Source: DATJSJ01 sp035504175 | Lineage (GTDB): Bacteria; Pseudomonadota; Alphaproteobacteria; Acetobacterales; Acetobacteraceae | Assembly (NCBI GenBank): GCA_035504175.1 | Contig: DATJSJ010000091.1 | Span: 1-30,258 of the forward strand | Reading direction: 5' to 3' | DNA: 30,258 nt | Shown here: positions 16,547 through 24,530 of the stretch, in pieces | Numbering within the stretch: position 1 is the first letter of the stretch | How the letters are laid out: each line of letters begins with the position of its first letter | Program-made: the position numbers and the translations under genes | The notes under the pieces: model-generated | What the model was told of the DNA's origin: nothing | The model's input: the letters and a program-made list of their open reading frames with translations, nothing else | Databases searched by the model: none

Positions 16547-17857
16547 TCACTGCTTCATGTTCAGCGTCTGCTGCAGCATGTCGTTGGCCGTCGAGATGAT
16601 CTTGGCGTTCGCCGAATAGGCCTGCTGGGCCACGATCAGGTTGCTGAACTGGGTGGCGATGTCGACGTTCGAGCTCTCGACCGCGCTGGTGGTGAGCGTG
16701 CCGGCGCCGTTGATGCCCGCGGTCTGGGTGGTTGCCTGGCCGGAGGCATAGGTCGCCGTGAAGGCCTGGCCGTTCTGCCGCTGCAGCGCGTCCGGGTCGG
16801 GAAACACGGTGACCGGCACCTGTGCCACCGTCGTGGACTGGCCGTTGTTGTAGTTGACCACGATATCGCCGTTCTGATCGGTGGTGATGCCGCTGAAGCT
16901 GCCCTGCGGCAGGCCGTTCTGGCTCAGATTCTCCAGCGTGTAGTTGGTGCCGGCGAACTGCGTCAGGCCGTTGTCCTGGCCGTAATTGCCGAGATTGAGC
17001 TGGATCGGCTGGTTGCCGCTGCCGAAATTCGGCGTGAAGGACAGGCTCGCCGGCCCGTTGGCGCTGAAGCCCGAGGTAGTCACCGTGCCGGTGGTGTTCA
17101 GGATGTTGCCGATCGTGCCGTCCGGCACGTTGTTGCCGCTGGTGTTCGGCCCGAACTGGATCTCCGCCGTGCCGAGCGTCGTCGGTGTCGAATCGGCGGA
17201 GCTGATCGTCACCGTCCAATCATTGGCGGTGTTCTGCGTCCAGGACAGGTTGACGTCGTGCGTCGTGCCGTCGGCATCGTAGACCTGGATGTCCGACGAG
17301 ATCGGTGTCGCGGCACTCGGCGTTGCCGGCAGGTTGGCCTGCATCGTGACACCGGAGGTCGGCACCGGGCTCGAGACACCCTGGTTGACCTGGATCGGCG
17401 CCAACTGGTTGCTGTTCACCGTCCCGGTCGTGGCATCGACGCTCCAGCCCATCAGGTAGTCGCCCTCGCTGTTCACGAGGTAGCCGTCCTTGTTCATGCT
17501 GAAATCGCCGGCCCGCGTGTAGTAGGTCTGCGGATTGAACACCGTCGCCCCGGTGGTGGACGAGGTGGCCGGGCGGCTGACCGCGAAGAACCCCTGCCCG
17601 GCAATCGCCATGTTCAGCGGGTTGTCGGTCTGCGAGATCGTGCCCTGGACGTTGTTGACGTAGTCCGGGTGTGCCAGCACGGCGCCGCTTTCATTGGTGG
17701 TCGCCGTGCTGGTGGTCAACAGATCGTCGAAGCTGGTGTCGATCCGCTTGAAACCGACCGTCTGGCTGTTCGCGACGTTGTCGCTGATGTTGCCGAAGGC
17801 TGCGGATTGCGCGCTGAGCCCGCTGATTGCCGTGCTCATCGCCCCGAACAGTGACAT
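16547..17857 (-). CDS. flgE: FlgE, flagellar hook protein (436 aa)
   Basis: The start MSLFGAMSTAISGLSAQSAAF, followed by ISDNVANSQTVGFKRIDTSF (residues about 24-43), is the rod/hook N-terminal signature. NPLNMAIAGQGFFAVSRP marks the FlgE/F/G core, and the C-terminus (SNVDIATQFSNLIVAQQAYSANAKIISTANDM) is the flagellar basal-body-rod C-domain. The length suits a hook protein rather than the shorter FlgF/FlgG. FlgE polymerises outside the cell into the universal joint. ATG 17857 has GGGAGAG upstream; the frame remains open for a further 1 kb on the minus strand, but that part is antisense to fliK and is not real. The gene heads the minus-strand arm, about 50 bp from a good sigma-54 promoter match. 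Confidence 0.95.
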   Translation of the reverse strand: MSLFGAMSTAISGLSAQSAAFGNISDNVANSQTVGFKRIDTSFDDLLTTSTATTNESGAVLAHPDYVNNVQGTISQTDNPLNMAIAGQGFFAVSRPATSSTTGATVFNPQTYYTRAGDFSMNKDGYLVNSEGDYLMGWSVDATTGTVNSNQLAPIQVNQGVSSPVPTSGVTMQANLPATPSAATPISSDIQVYDADGTTHDVNLSWTQNTANDWTVTISSADSTPTTLGTAEIQFGPNTSGNNVPDGTIGNILNTTGTVTTSGFSANGPASLSFTPNFGSGNQPIQLNLGNYGQDNGLTQFAGTNYTLENLSQNGLPQGSFSGITTDQNGDIVVNYNNGQSTTVAQVPVTVFPDPDALQRQNGQAFTATYASGQATTQTAGINGAGTLTTSAVESSNVDIATQFSNLIVAQQAYSANAKIISTANDMLQQTLNMKQ

Positions 17858-17908
17858 TGGGTCTCTCCCGAATGCAGATGACCGGTCTGCCCGGCTCGCG
17901 CGGCGGTC

Positions 17909-17925
17909 ATGCAGGCGGCATGCCA
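17909..17925 (-). promoter_or_regulatory. Sigma-54 (-24/-12) promoter of flgE
   Basis: Minus-strand sequence TGGCATGCCGCCTGCAT has GG and GC separated by exactly 10 bases and agrees with TGGCAcG-N4-tTGCA at most positions. Predicted transcription start is near 17899, about 42 nt before the flgE ATG. Its core is shared with the divergent plus-strand site at 18068. Confidence 0.72.
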
Positions 17926-17985
17926 GGTTCCCGTGCGGCGCCACGCCCGTTGCCGCAGGCGCTTGCGAACCGACCCACCCGGCCG

Positions 17986-18017
17986 CCCGGCAGCATCGGC
18001 CCGGCAGTTCGTGCCGG
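17986..18017. promoter_or_regulatory. Palindrome between divergent sigma-54 promoters, candidate FlbD enhancer site
   Basis: CCGGCA (18001-18006) and TGCCGG (18012-18017) form a perfect inverted repeat with a 5-bp spacer, and a second CCCGGCAG copy lies 14 bp to the left (17986-17993). The site is about 50 bp behind the plus promoter and about 75 bp behind the minus promoter, typical for an upstream activator site. Binding by FlbD is inference. Confidence 0.45.
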
Positions 18018-18067
18018 CTGACGACTTCGGCCCGGTCCGTCCGGGTGCAACGTCGGCGTGCGCGGTC

Positions 18068-18084
18068 TGGCCTGCCGCTTGCTT
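18068..18084 (+). promoter_or_regulatory. Sigma-54 (-24/-12) promoter of the fliK-flgD operon
   Basis: TGGCCTGCCGCTTGCTT fits TGGCACG-N4-TTGCT at all but two fixed positions and has the required GG-N10-GC spacing (GG 18069-18070, GC 18081-18082). The predicted start is near 18094, about 47 nt before fliK ATG 18141. Confidence 0.75.
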
Positions 18085-18140
18085 GATGCCACGCCGCCCG
18101 TCGCCGGCTGGCGGCGCGGGCGCAGGCCCAGGATGGTGCA

Positions 18141-19865
18141 ATGGCGACCGCGCAGCTCGCAGCCGTTTCAGACCGATCGTTGCCGGACCCGGGTCGGACG
18201 GCGGCCGGCGGTGCCCGATCCGGGGACAGCACCTTCGACTCGTTGCTTGCGGCAGCCGGTGCCGATCCGTCAGGGGCGACGACGAGTTCCGCCACCGCGG
18301 CCCCGCCGGCGGCGCCAGGCGCCGCGCCGCGGCCCGCCGCGACGTCGGAGCCGGCGCGCGGGACGGCCCCCGGAGCGACGGCTCCAGCCACCGTGGCGGC
18401 AACGACGTCACCGCCAGGCGCCGGAGCACCAGCCAGCACGGCTGCGCCGGACACCGACGCGGCCTCGGCTCTTACACCGGCGCGGACGGCAGTCACGTCG
18501 TCCAAAACAACAGCGGCCGGAGCCACACCCGGCGGATCGCCTGCGACCGATCCTGCGAACACGGCCGCCACAAAGGCTTGCGGCACGCGCGGCACCCGAT
18601 CGGCGATGACCGCCGCCGCATCCGAGACGGGAGAGCAGGTCGGCACTGGGACCGCAGCAACGGCCGCGCCATCTCCGGCGGAGGCGGCCACTTCCGGAAC
18701 CGCCCGGCCGCCGGCCGCCGCCGGCCCGCAGCTGGCATCGGCTTCGGGCCAGGAGGCGCAAGGCACGGCGACGACACCAGCCGCCCAGCCTGTCGCGGCG
18801 TCGGCAATCGCGCTTCCGATCATCGCCGCGTCGGCTGCGCCGGCAAGCGCTGCCGGCGGCGTCAGCACGACGCGAACCGCCACAGCGGACGGCAAGAACG
18901 CCGCGACCGCGACGCGCAAGCATGGCGAGAAGCACGCGACCGACAAAGCCGGATCCGACGGGGCCGCGCCTCAGCCCACCATCGCGGTGGCGTTGCCCCT
19001 GCCGGTGCCACCCGCCGCGGCCGTCGCTGGGTCAGCCGCCCACGCGTCAACCCACCAATCCGCGCCGGTGGGCGACAGCGGCGGACCTGCCGCAAACTCC
19101 GCCGCGTTGAGCGCCGCGGCCTCAGCCGCAGGGCGGCATGCCGAGCCACCCGGCCCGGCGGCCGCCGCGGCGCCGGCAACCGCGCCGGTGACCGCCGCCT
19201 CTCAGGCCGCCATTGCCGCGACGGCATCCGCGCCCGCCACCGGCGGCGGCACGGCGGCGTCCGGCAAGACGGGCTCCCGGCTCGACACGACGTTCGCGAC
19301 GCAGACCCCGGCCCTCGGCCTCACCTCCGCCGCGCCGATCCGGGTCGGGGCCACCGCGACGCCGGAGGCCAGTGCGAAACCGGCCGCGCAGGTGGCCGCC
19401 GCCATGGTCTCGATGGCGCGGACCGGCACCGGGTCGGGGGCGCTGGTGCTGCGGCTCAATCCGGTCGAGCTCGGCCAGGTCCAAATCCGCATCGACCGGG
19501 CCAGCGACGGCACCAGCGCGGTGCAGGTCAGCGCCGATCGGCCGGAGACGCTGCAGCTGCTGGTGCAGGATGCGACCCATCTGCATCAGGCGCTGGACCA
19601 GGCGGGCGTCGCGGCGCTGGGCCGCAGCCTGACCTTCCAACTCGCGTCGCCCTCCGCGCCGAACGGCGCCGGCACCTCCGCCAATGCGGGTTTCGGCGCG
19701 AGTGGCGGCGGCGGCGGCAACGCGGCAGGCGACGGGCAATCGAGCGGCGGCCAGTTCGAGGGCGGCCGCGGCCGTGCGCCGTCCGTCTTCCTCACCGAGG
19801 ACGCGGTCTCCGCGTCCGGGCCGGCGGCCAGATGGCTGCGCGCCGGCCTGAATATCATGGCGTGA
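18141..19865 (+). CDS. fliK: FliK, hook-length control protein (574 aa)
   Basis: The C-terminal Flg_hook domain is recognisable at about residues 425-525: GALVLRLNPVELGQVQIRIDRA, QVSADRPETLQLLVQDATHLHQALDQAG and LGRSLTFQLA. It contacts the export gate and switches substrate from hook to filament. The first 400 or so residues are an extremely Ala/Pro/Thr/Ser/Gly-rich, probably unfolded ruler segment; such low conservation is usual for FliK. After the domain comes a Gly-rich linker and a short tail. ATG 18141 has AGGATGG a few bases upstream. flgD follows after 13 bp and flgE is divergent, so hook subunit, cap and ruler are controlled from one spacer. The exact start is less certain than the identity. 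Confidence 0.9.
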   Translation: MATAQLAAVSDRSLPDPGRTAAGGARSGDSTFDSLLAAAGADPSGATTSSATAAPPAAPGAAPRPAATSEPARGTAPGATAPATVAATTSPPGAGAPASTAAPDTDAASALTPARTAVTSSKTTAAGATPGGSPATDPANTAATKACGTRGTRSAMTAAASETGEQVGTGTAATAAPSPAEAATSGTARPPAAAGPQLASASGQEAQGTATTPAAQPVAASAIALPIIAASAAPASAAGGVSTTRTATADGKNAATATRKHGEKHATDKAGSDGAAPQPTIAVALPLPVPPAAAVAGSAAHASTHQSAPVGDSGGPAANSAALSAAASAAGRHAEPPGPAAAAAPATAPVTAASQAAIAATASAPATGGGTAASGKTGSRLDTTFATQTPALGLTSAAPIRVGATATPEASAKPAAQVAAAMVSMARTGTGSGALVLRLNPVELGQVQIRIDRASDGTSAVQVSADRPETLQLLVQDATHLHQALDQAGVAALGRSLTFQLASPSAPNGAGTSANAGFGASGGGGGNAAGDGQSSGGQFEGGRGRAPSVFLTEDAVSASGPAARWLRAGLNIMA

Positions 19866-19878
19866 AAGGATCGACGCA

Positions 19879-20670
19879 ATGAGCATCGCATCGGTCGCGA
19901 GCCAGCAGGCCGCGGCTGCCGCCGCCGCCCAGGGTGCGGCGTCTGGCATCACCGGCGCCACGAGCAGCACCAGCACCAGCAGCGGCACCGGCAGCAGCTC
20001 GACATCGCAGAGCGCGCTGCAATCGCTTTCCGGCAATTTCAACGACTTCCTGAACCTGCTGATGACCCAGCTGCAGTATCAGGACCCGACCAGCCCGATG
20101 GATACGACGCAGTTCACCTCGCAGCTGGTGCAGTTCGCGAGTGTCGCGCAGCAGATCAACACGAACAGCAGCCTGACCCAGCTGATCCAACTCACCCAGG
20201 GCAACGAGATCCTGCAATCCTCCTCGATGGTGGGCAAACAGGTGACGGTGACCTCGGATCACATCCCGCTGCAGAACGGCAAGGGCGAGGTGCAGTTCAC
20301 CGCGACCGGCAACCAGCCCGTGGCGATCGCGATCTACAACGACGCCGGCACCGAGATCCGGGAAGCCGAGGTCACGGCGAGCCAGGGCACCAACACCTGG
20401 ACCTGGGACGGCACCGACAACAACGGCAACCAGGTCGCCGACGGCTCATACCGGATCGCCGTGATGGGGGCGAATGCCGATGGCAGCACCTCGGCGCTGA
20501 ACTTCAGCGTCATCGGCACCGCCACGGGTGTCGTTCGCGGCAGCAGCAGCAGCGACAGCACCAGCACTGACGGCAGCGGCAGCAGTTCGGGCAGCACGGG
20601 CAGCGGCATCACCCTGCAGCTCGGCGCGCTGGGGGTCGACTTCAGCGCCGTGCAGTCGGTCGGCAATTAA
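19879..20670 (+). CDS. flgD: FlgD, hook-capping (hook assembly) protein (263 aa)
   Basis: The FlgD N-terminal signature is clear: NFNDFLNLLMTQLQYQDPTSP (about 54-74), then MDTTQFTSQLVQFASVAQQI. A FlgD Ig-like domain follows (PVAIAIYNDAGTEIR, NTWTWDGTDNNGNQVADGSY, about 150-200). FlgD sits on the growing hook tip and guides FlgE insertion; it is exported by the type III system. The last section resembles the Tudor-like strands (TATGVV ... ITLQLGALGVDFSAVQSV), but they are split by a run of about 24 Ser/Gly/Asp/Thr residues. The first 50 residues are also Ala/Ser/Thr-rich. ATG 19879 has AAAGGA upstream and lies 13 bp after fliK. Confidence 0.94.
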   Translation: MSIASVASQQAAAAAAAQGAASGITGATSSTSTSSGTGSSSTSQSALQSLSGNFNDFLNLLMTQLQYQDPTSPMDTTQFTSQLVQFASVAQQINTNSSLTQLIQLTQGNEILQSSSMVGKQVTVTSDHIPLQNGKGEVQFTATGNQPVAIAIYNDAGTEIREAEVTASQGTNTWTWDGTDNNGNQVADGSYRIAVMGANADGSTSALNFSVIGTATGVVRGSSSSDSTSTDGSGSSSGSTGSGITLQLGALGVDFSAVQSVGN

Positions 20671-20680
20671 TGCCGCGCCG

Positions 20681-20695
20681 TTAACCTCCGCGAAA
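20681..20695. promoter_or_regulatory. TTAAC half-site (possible CtrA box) upstream of fliF
   Basis: TTAA-CCTCCGC-GAAA has an exact first half and two of four bases of the second half of TTAA-N7-TTAA, within the 116-bp flgD-fliF spacer. In Caulobacter the fliF operon promoter is CtrA-controlled, which makes the position suggestive. Weak match. Confidence 0.3.
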
Positions 20696-20786
20696 GCCGG
20701 CCCCTCGCATCCTCCCGGCACGGCAGAAGGCCGGGCGGCCGGGAGCAGGCGGCGATGACGGGTTCTCCGCGCGAGGGGATGCGGAT

Positions 20787-22460
20787 GTGAAGGCGCTGCT
20801 GGAGGGGCTTCGCGGCCTCGGTGCGGCGCGACTCGGGGCCATGGCGGCCGTGTCGGTCGGCATGCTCGGCCTGCTCGCCTTGCTCGCCATCCGCGGCGCC
20901 ACCCAGCCGATGGCGCTGCTCTACGGCGATCTCGATCTCAAGGAGGCCGGACAGGCGGTCGATCTGCTCGACCATGCGCACATTCCGCATCGGGAGGAGG
21001 CGGGCGGCACCACCATCCTGGTGCCGGCCGATCAGGTCGCACGGGCGCGTCTGCTGCTGGCCAAGGACGGCCTGCCGTCGGGTGGCTCGATCGGCTACGA
21101 AATCTTCGATCACACCGACGGCCTGACCGAGACCGCATTCCAGCAGCAGATCAACGAGACGCGGGCGCTGGAAGGCGAACTCGAGCGCACCATCCGCGCG
21201 ATCAACGGCGTGCGGGCGGTGCGGGTGAACCTCGTCCTGCCGCACCGCGAGCCGTTCGCACGGGATGCGCAGCCGGCGCAGGCCAGCGTGCTGCTGACCA
21301 TGGCGGGCGCGATGCCACTCGACCACGAGGGCGTGCAGGCGATCCTCAATCTCGTGGCCGCGGCGGTACCGGGACTTCGGCCGGAACACATCGCAATCAT
21401 CGACAGTCGCGGCGATCTGCTGGCACGAGCCGGCGAGCCAGTCGGCGCGATCGGCGCGGCGCAGACCGCGGAGAGTCTGCGCCGGGCGACGGAGTTGCAG
21501 CTCTCGCGCGCCGTGGAGGAGATGCTGGAACCGACCCTCGGCGTCGGCCACGTGCGCGCCGAGGCGGCGGTCGAGATGAACTTCGATCAGGTCCAGGAAA
21601 AGCAGGAGACCTTCAACCCGGACCAGCAGGTGGTGCGCAGCACCCAGACCTCGAGCGACAACAGCAAGACCACGGAAGCCAACAAGTCCGTCTCGGTGCA
21701 GAACAACCTGCCGAACGCCAATGCCGGCCAGACCGGATCCGGGTCGCAGGAGCAGCGGCGGGACGAGACCACGAACTACGAGATCGGCAACACCGTGCGC
21801 ACCCTGGTGCACCAGGAACCGCAGATCAGCCGCATCAGCCTCGCCGTGCTGGTCGACGGGGTGGAAACGCGCCAGCCGGACGGCAAGCTCGTCTATCGCG
21901 ACCGGACGCCGGCGGAGCTGCACCGGATCGAGACGCTGGTGAAAAGCGCGATCGGCTTCAATGCCAAGCGCGGCGACACGGTGGACGTGGTCTCGATGCG
22001 CTTCGCCGACACGGCCGAGCCGCTGCCGCCGCCCGCGCCGACCTTCCTCGGCGTACATCTCGAGCGATCCGACATCATGCGGCTGGCGGAAACCGGGCTG
22101 TTCGGACTGCTGGTGCTGCTGGCCCTGCTCCTCGTGGCACGGCCGATGGCGCTGCGCATCGCGGCACCGCCGGCGCTGGCCGGTCCGGACGCGGCGGGCG
22201 GGGCAGGGCCTGACGCGGTGCTGGCCGGGCCGGGAGCGACCGGCTCGAGCGTCGCGGCGCTGCCGCCCGGCGCCGTCGCCACGGCCCTACCGGCGCCGGC
22301 CGGCACCCTGCTGGTCGAGGATGAGCGCATGGTCGATATCGCCAATGTGGAAGGCCAGATGCGCGCCTCCTCGATCCGCAGGCTCGCCGATCTGGTCGAC
22401 AAGCACCCCGAGGAAAGCCTTTCGATCGTTCGTGGCTGGATGGCGCGGGAGGCGCTGTAA
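20787..22460 (+). CDS. fliF: FliF, flagellar MS-ring protein (557 aa)
   Basis: One transmembrane helix is near residues 17-36 (AMAAVSVGMLGLLALLAIRG) and a second near 433-452 (ETGLFGLLVLLALLLVARPM), flanking a periplasmic part. YscJ/FliF ring-building motifs are present (MALLYGDLDLKEAGQAVDLL, AKDGLPSGGSIGYEIFD, ETRALEGELERTIRAINGV) followed by the FliF C-terminal periplasmic domain (NYEIGNTVRTLVHQEP). The cytoplasmic tail ends in a conserved FliG-binding stretch (RLADLVDKHPEESLSIVRGW). FliF forms the MS ring in the inner membrane, the base of the motor. The start is GTG at 20787 after GAGGGG; nearby upstream ATGs are out of frame. fliG follows after 3 bp. Length is typical. Confidence 0.95.
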   Translation: MKALLEGLRGLGAARLGAMAAVSVGMLGLLALLAIRGATQPMALLYGDLDLKEAGQAVDLLDHAHIPHREEAGGTTILVPADQVARARLLLAKDGLPSGGSIGYEIFDHTDGLTETAFQQQINETRALEGELERTIRAINGVRAVRVNLVLPHREPFARDAQPAQASVLLTMAGAMPLDHEGVQAILNLVAAAVPGLRPEHIAIIDSRGDLLARAGEPVGAIGAAQTAESLRRATELQLSRAVEEMLEPTLGVGHVRAEAAVEMNFDQVQEKQETFNPDQQVVRSTQTSSDNSKTTEANKSVSVQNNLPNANAGQTGSGSQEQRRDETTNYEIGNTVRTLVHQEPQISRISLAVLVDGVETRQPDGKLVYRDRTPAELHRIETLVKSAIGFNAKRGDTVDVVSMRFADTAEPLPPPAPTFLGVHLERSDIMRLAETGLFGLLVLLALLLVARPMALRIAAPPALAGPDAAGGAGPDAVLAGPGATGSSVAALPPGAVATALPAPAGTLLVEDERMVDIANVEGQMRASSIRRLADLVDKHPEESLSIVRGWMAREAL

Positions 22461-22463
22461 GCA

Positions 22464-23477
22464 ATGGCCCCGCCCGACGATTACCGCGCGCTGAGCGGGT
22501 CGCAGAAAGCCGCGATCCTGATGCTGGCACTCGGGGAGGAGCATTGCTCGCGCCTGTTCAGCATGATGCACGAGGACGAGATCAAGGACGTCTCATCGGC
22601 GATGGCGCAGCTCGGCTCGGTGCGCTCCGATCTCGTGGAGCGGCTCTGCGTCGAGTTCGCCGACAGTCTCGGCAGTGCCGGCAATCTGGTCGGCTCCTTC
22701 GAGAGCACGGAGCGGCTGCTGCAGCGCACGCTGCCGCGCGATCGGGCGGCGCAGATCATGGAGGAGATCCGCGGCCCTGCCGGGCGGACCATGTGGGACA
22801 AGCTCGGCAACGTCAACGAGGCGGTGCTCGCCAACTATCTCAAGAACGAATACCCGCAAACCGTCGCCGTGGTGCTCTCCAAGGTGAAGCCGGATCACGC
22901 GGCGCGCGTGCTGTCGCTGCTGCCCGACAGCTTCGCGATGGAAGTGGTGATGCGCATGCTGCGCATGGAAAGCGTGCAGAAGGAGGTGCTGGACGGAGTC
23001 GAGCGCACGCTCCGCGCCGAGTTCATGTCCAATCTGGCGCGCAGCACGCGCCGCGATTCGCACGAGATGATGGCCGAGATATTCAACAATCTCGACCGCC
23101 AGGCGGAGACCCGCTTCATCGCGGCACTCGAGGAGCGCAACCGCGAATCCGCGGACCGAATCAAATCGCTGATGTTCACCTTCGATGACCTGCAGCGCCT
23201 GACTTCGACCGCGATGCAGACGCTGCTGCGCGTGGTGGAGAAGGACAAGCTGCCGCTGGCGCTGAAGGGCGCCTCCGAGCCGGTGCGCGAGCTGTTCTTC
23301 CGCAATCTCTCGGAGCGCGCCGGCAAGATGCTGCGCGACGACATCGAGTCGTTGGGCCCGGTGAAGCTGCGCGACGTCGACGAGGCGCAGGCGGCAATCG
23401 TGGCGCTGGCCAAGGATCTGGCGGCGCAGGGCCAGATCGAGATCGGCGAGGGCAAGGACGAGGAGCTGGTGTACTGA
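22464..23477 (+). CDS. fliG: FliG, flagellar motor switch/torque protein (337 aa)
   Basis: All three FliG domains are visible: N-domain (SGSQKAAILMLALGEEHCSRL, about 11-31), middle domain with the EHPQ-type motif as NEYPQTVAVVLS (about 127-138) and LSLLPDSFAMEVVMRML, and the C-domain (KSLMFTFDDLQRLTSTAMQTLLR to LPLALKGASEPVRELFFRNLSERAG) with the charged helix that meets the stator. FliG binds the FliF tail, FliM and MotA and converts ion flow to torque on the cytoplasmic face. The H of EHPQ is Y here. ATG 22464 lies 3 bp after the fliF stop, and GGAGG is inside the fliF end, indicating coupled translation. Confidence 0.97.
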   Translation: MAPPDDYRALSGSQKAAILMLALGEEHCSRLFSMMHEDEIKDVSSAMAQLGSVRSDLVERLCVEFADSLGSAGNLVGSFESTERLLQRTLPRDRAAQIMEEIRGPAGRTMWDKLGNVNEAVLANYLKNEYPQTVAVVLSKVKPDHAARVLSLLPDSFAMEVVMRMLRMESVQKEVLDGVERTLRAEFMSNLARSTRRDSHEMMAEIFNNLDRQAETRFIAALEERNRESADRIKSLMFTFDDLQRLTSTAMQTLLRVVEKDKLPLALKGASEPVRELFFRNLSERAGKMLRDDIESLGPVKLRDVDEAQAAIVALAKDLAAQGQIEIGEGKDEELVY

Positions 23478-23478
23478 G

Positions 23479-24189
23479 ATGGACGGAATGGTCGCCCCGC
23501 GCCTGGCCCGGGTGCTGTTCGCGGAGGATTTCGACGACGAGGGCCCGGATGCGGAAGCGCCGGCCGAGCCGGAGATCATCCGCGCCGAGCCGCGGTCTGC
23601 GGAGCCGCTGCCGCTCACCTTCTCACTCGAGGAATTGCAGACGGCCCGCGAAGAGGCGCGGCGTCTCGGCCGCGAGGAGGGCGCGGCGGCCGCTTCCGCC
23701 GCCGCCGGCCAGGCGGCGCAAGCGGCCCTGTCGCGCATCGCGGCGGAGCTTGCCGCCGGACGCACGGCCGCCGGCCGTGTCGCCGAGGAGGCGGCGGAGG
23801 AACTCGCGCGGCTCGCCTGCCGGATGATTGCTGCGGCACTTCCCGCTTTCTCGGCGCGGCATGGCGAGGCCGAGATTCGCGCCGCGGCGCGCGCGCTGTT
23901 GCCCGGCCTCGCCACCGAGCCGCGCGTCGTCGTCCGCGTCAACCCGGTGCATCTGCCCGGGCTGCAGGCGGAGATCGCGCAGCTCGAGCTGGATGCGGCG
24001 CGGGTCGAGTTCGTGCCGCTGCCGGAGGTGCCGCCGGGCGATCTGCGCGTCGCCTGGGAGGCTGGCCGCGCCTCACGGGAAGCGGCGGCGATTCGCGAGG
24101 CGGTGGAGCGGGCGCTCGGCTTGTTCGGGCTCGACGCCGCGGAGATCAGGGGCCCGAGCGGCCCGGAGGACGATGATCATGGCCGGTGA
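23479..24189 (+). CDS. fliH: FliH-like flagellar export ATPase regulator (236 aa)
   Basis: Sequence conservation is low, as usual for this family, so position between fliG and fliN carries much of the call; Caulobacter has its FliH (FlbE) in the same place. The N-terminal third is acidic and Pro-rich (EDFDDEGPDAEAPAEPEI), the centre is a Glu/Ala/Arg helical region (about 50-120: LEELQTAREEARRLGREEGA) expected to form the stalk, and the C-terminus has the FliH/V-ATPase-E-like pattern PRVVVRVNPVHLPGLQAEIA and EFVPLPEVPPGDLRVAW. FliH holds the FliI ATPase to the export apparatus. It starts 1 nt after the fliG stop and overlaps fliN by 11 nt. A second in-frame ATG at 23488 is possible. Confidence 0.8.
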   Translation: MDGMVAPRLARVLFAEDFDDEGPDAEAPAEPEIIRAEPRSAEPLPLTFSLEELQTAREEARRLGREEGAAAASAAAGQAAQAALSRIAAELAAGRTAAGRVAEEAAEELARLACRMIAAALPAFSARHGEAEIRAAARALLPGLATEPRVVVRVNPVHLPGLQAEIAQLELDAARVEFVPLPEVPPGDLRVAWEAGRASREAAAIREAVERALGLFGLDAAEIRGPSGPEDDDHGR

Positions 24190-24502
24190 GATGGACCTCT
24201 CGGAGCTGGGGGACGCCGCCGGCGGCGCCGGCGAGGCCGCGCCGCCGCGCAGCGGTCGCGACCTGGAGGCGGTGTACGACATTCCGGTCACGGTCAGCGC
24301 CGTGCTCGGCAAATCGACGATGCAGGTGAGCCAGCTGCTCAAGCTCGGCCGCGGTGCGGTGGTCGAGCTCGATCGCAAGCTCGGCGAGGCGATCGACATC
24401 TATGTCAATAACCGGCTGGTCGCGCGCGGCGAAGTGGTGATGGTGGACGACAACCGGCTTGGCGTGACCATGACGGAAATCGTCAAGGCGGAACGGTCGT
24501 GA
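24179..24502 (+). CDS. fliN: FliN, flagellar motor switch (C-ring) protein (107 aa)
   Basis: A SpoA/FliN domain fills about residues 30-105: YDIPVTVSAVLGKSTMQVSQ, LLKLGRGAVVELDRKLGE, IDIYVNNRLVARGEVVMVD and NRLGVTMTEIV. FliN forms the lower C-ring with FliM and docks the export ATPase complex through FliH, whose gene overlaps its start. Three in-frame ATGs are close together (24173, 24179, 24191); 24179 is chosen because GGAGG then lies at about 9 nt, whereas 24173 would leave only 3 nt. fliM is not in this window. Length is normal for a short FliN. Confidence 0.94.
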   Translation: MAGEMDLSELGDAAGGAGEAAPPRSGRDLEAVYDIPVTVSAVLGKSTMQVSQLLKLGRGAVVELDRKLGEAIDIYVNNRLVARGEVVMVDDNRLGVTMTEIVKAERS

Positions 24503-24530
24503 GCAGCGGCCGCACCCCGGGAGGCGCGCC

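Noticed and set aside
18109..18124. Another GG-N10-GC spacing on the plus strand just before fliK
   Set aside because: Poor match outside the dinucleotides, and the transcript would start practically at the fliK start codon. The site at 18068 is much better.
17858..18946. Extension of flgE upstream by over 360 residues
   Set aside because: It is antisense to fliK and lies upstream of the sigma-54 promoter; FlgE proteins start at the MSLFGAMSTA signature.
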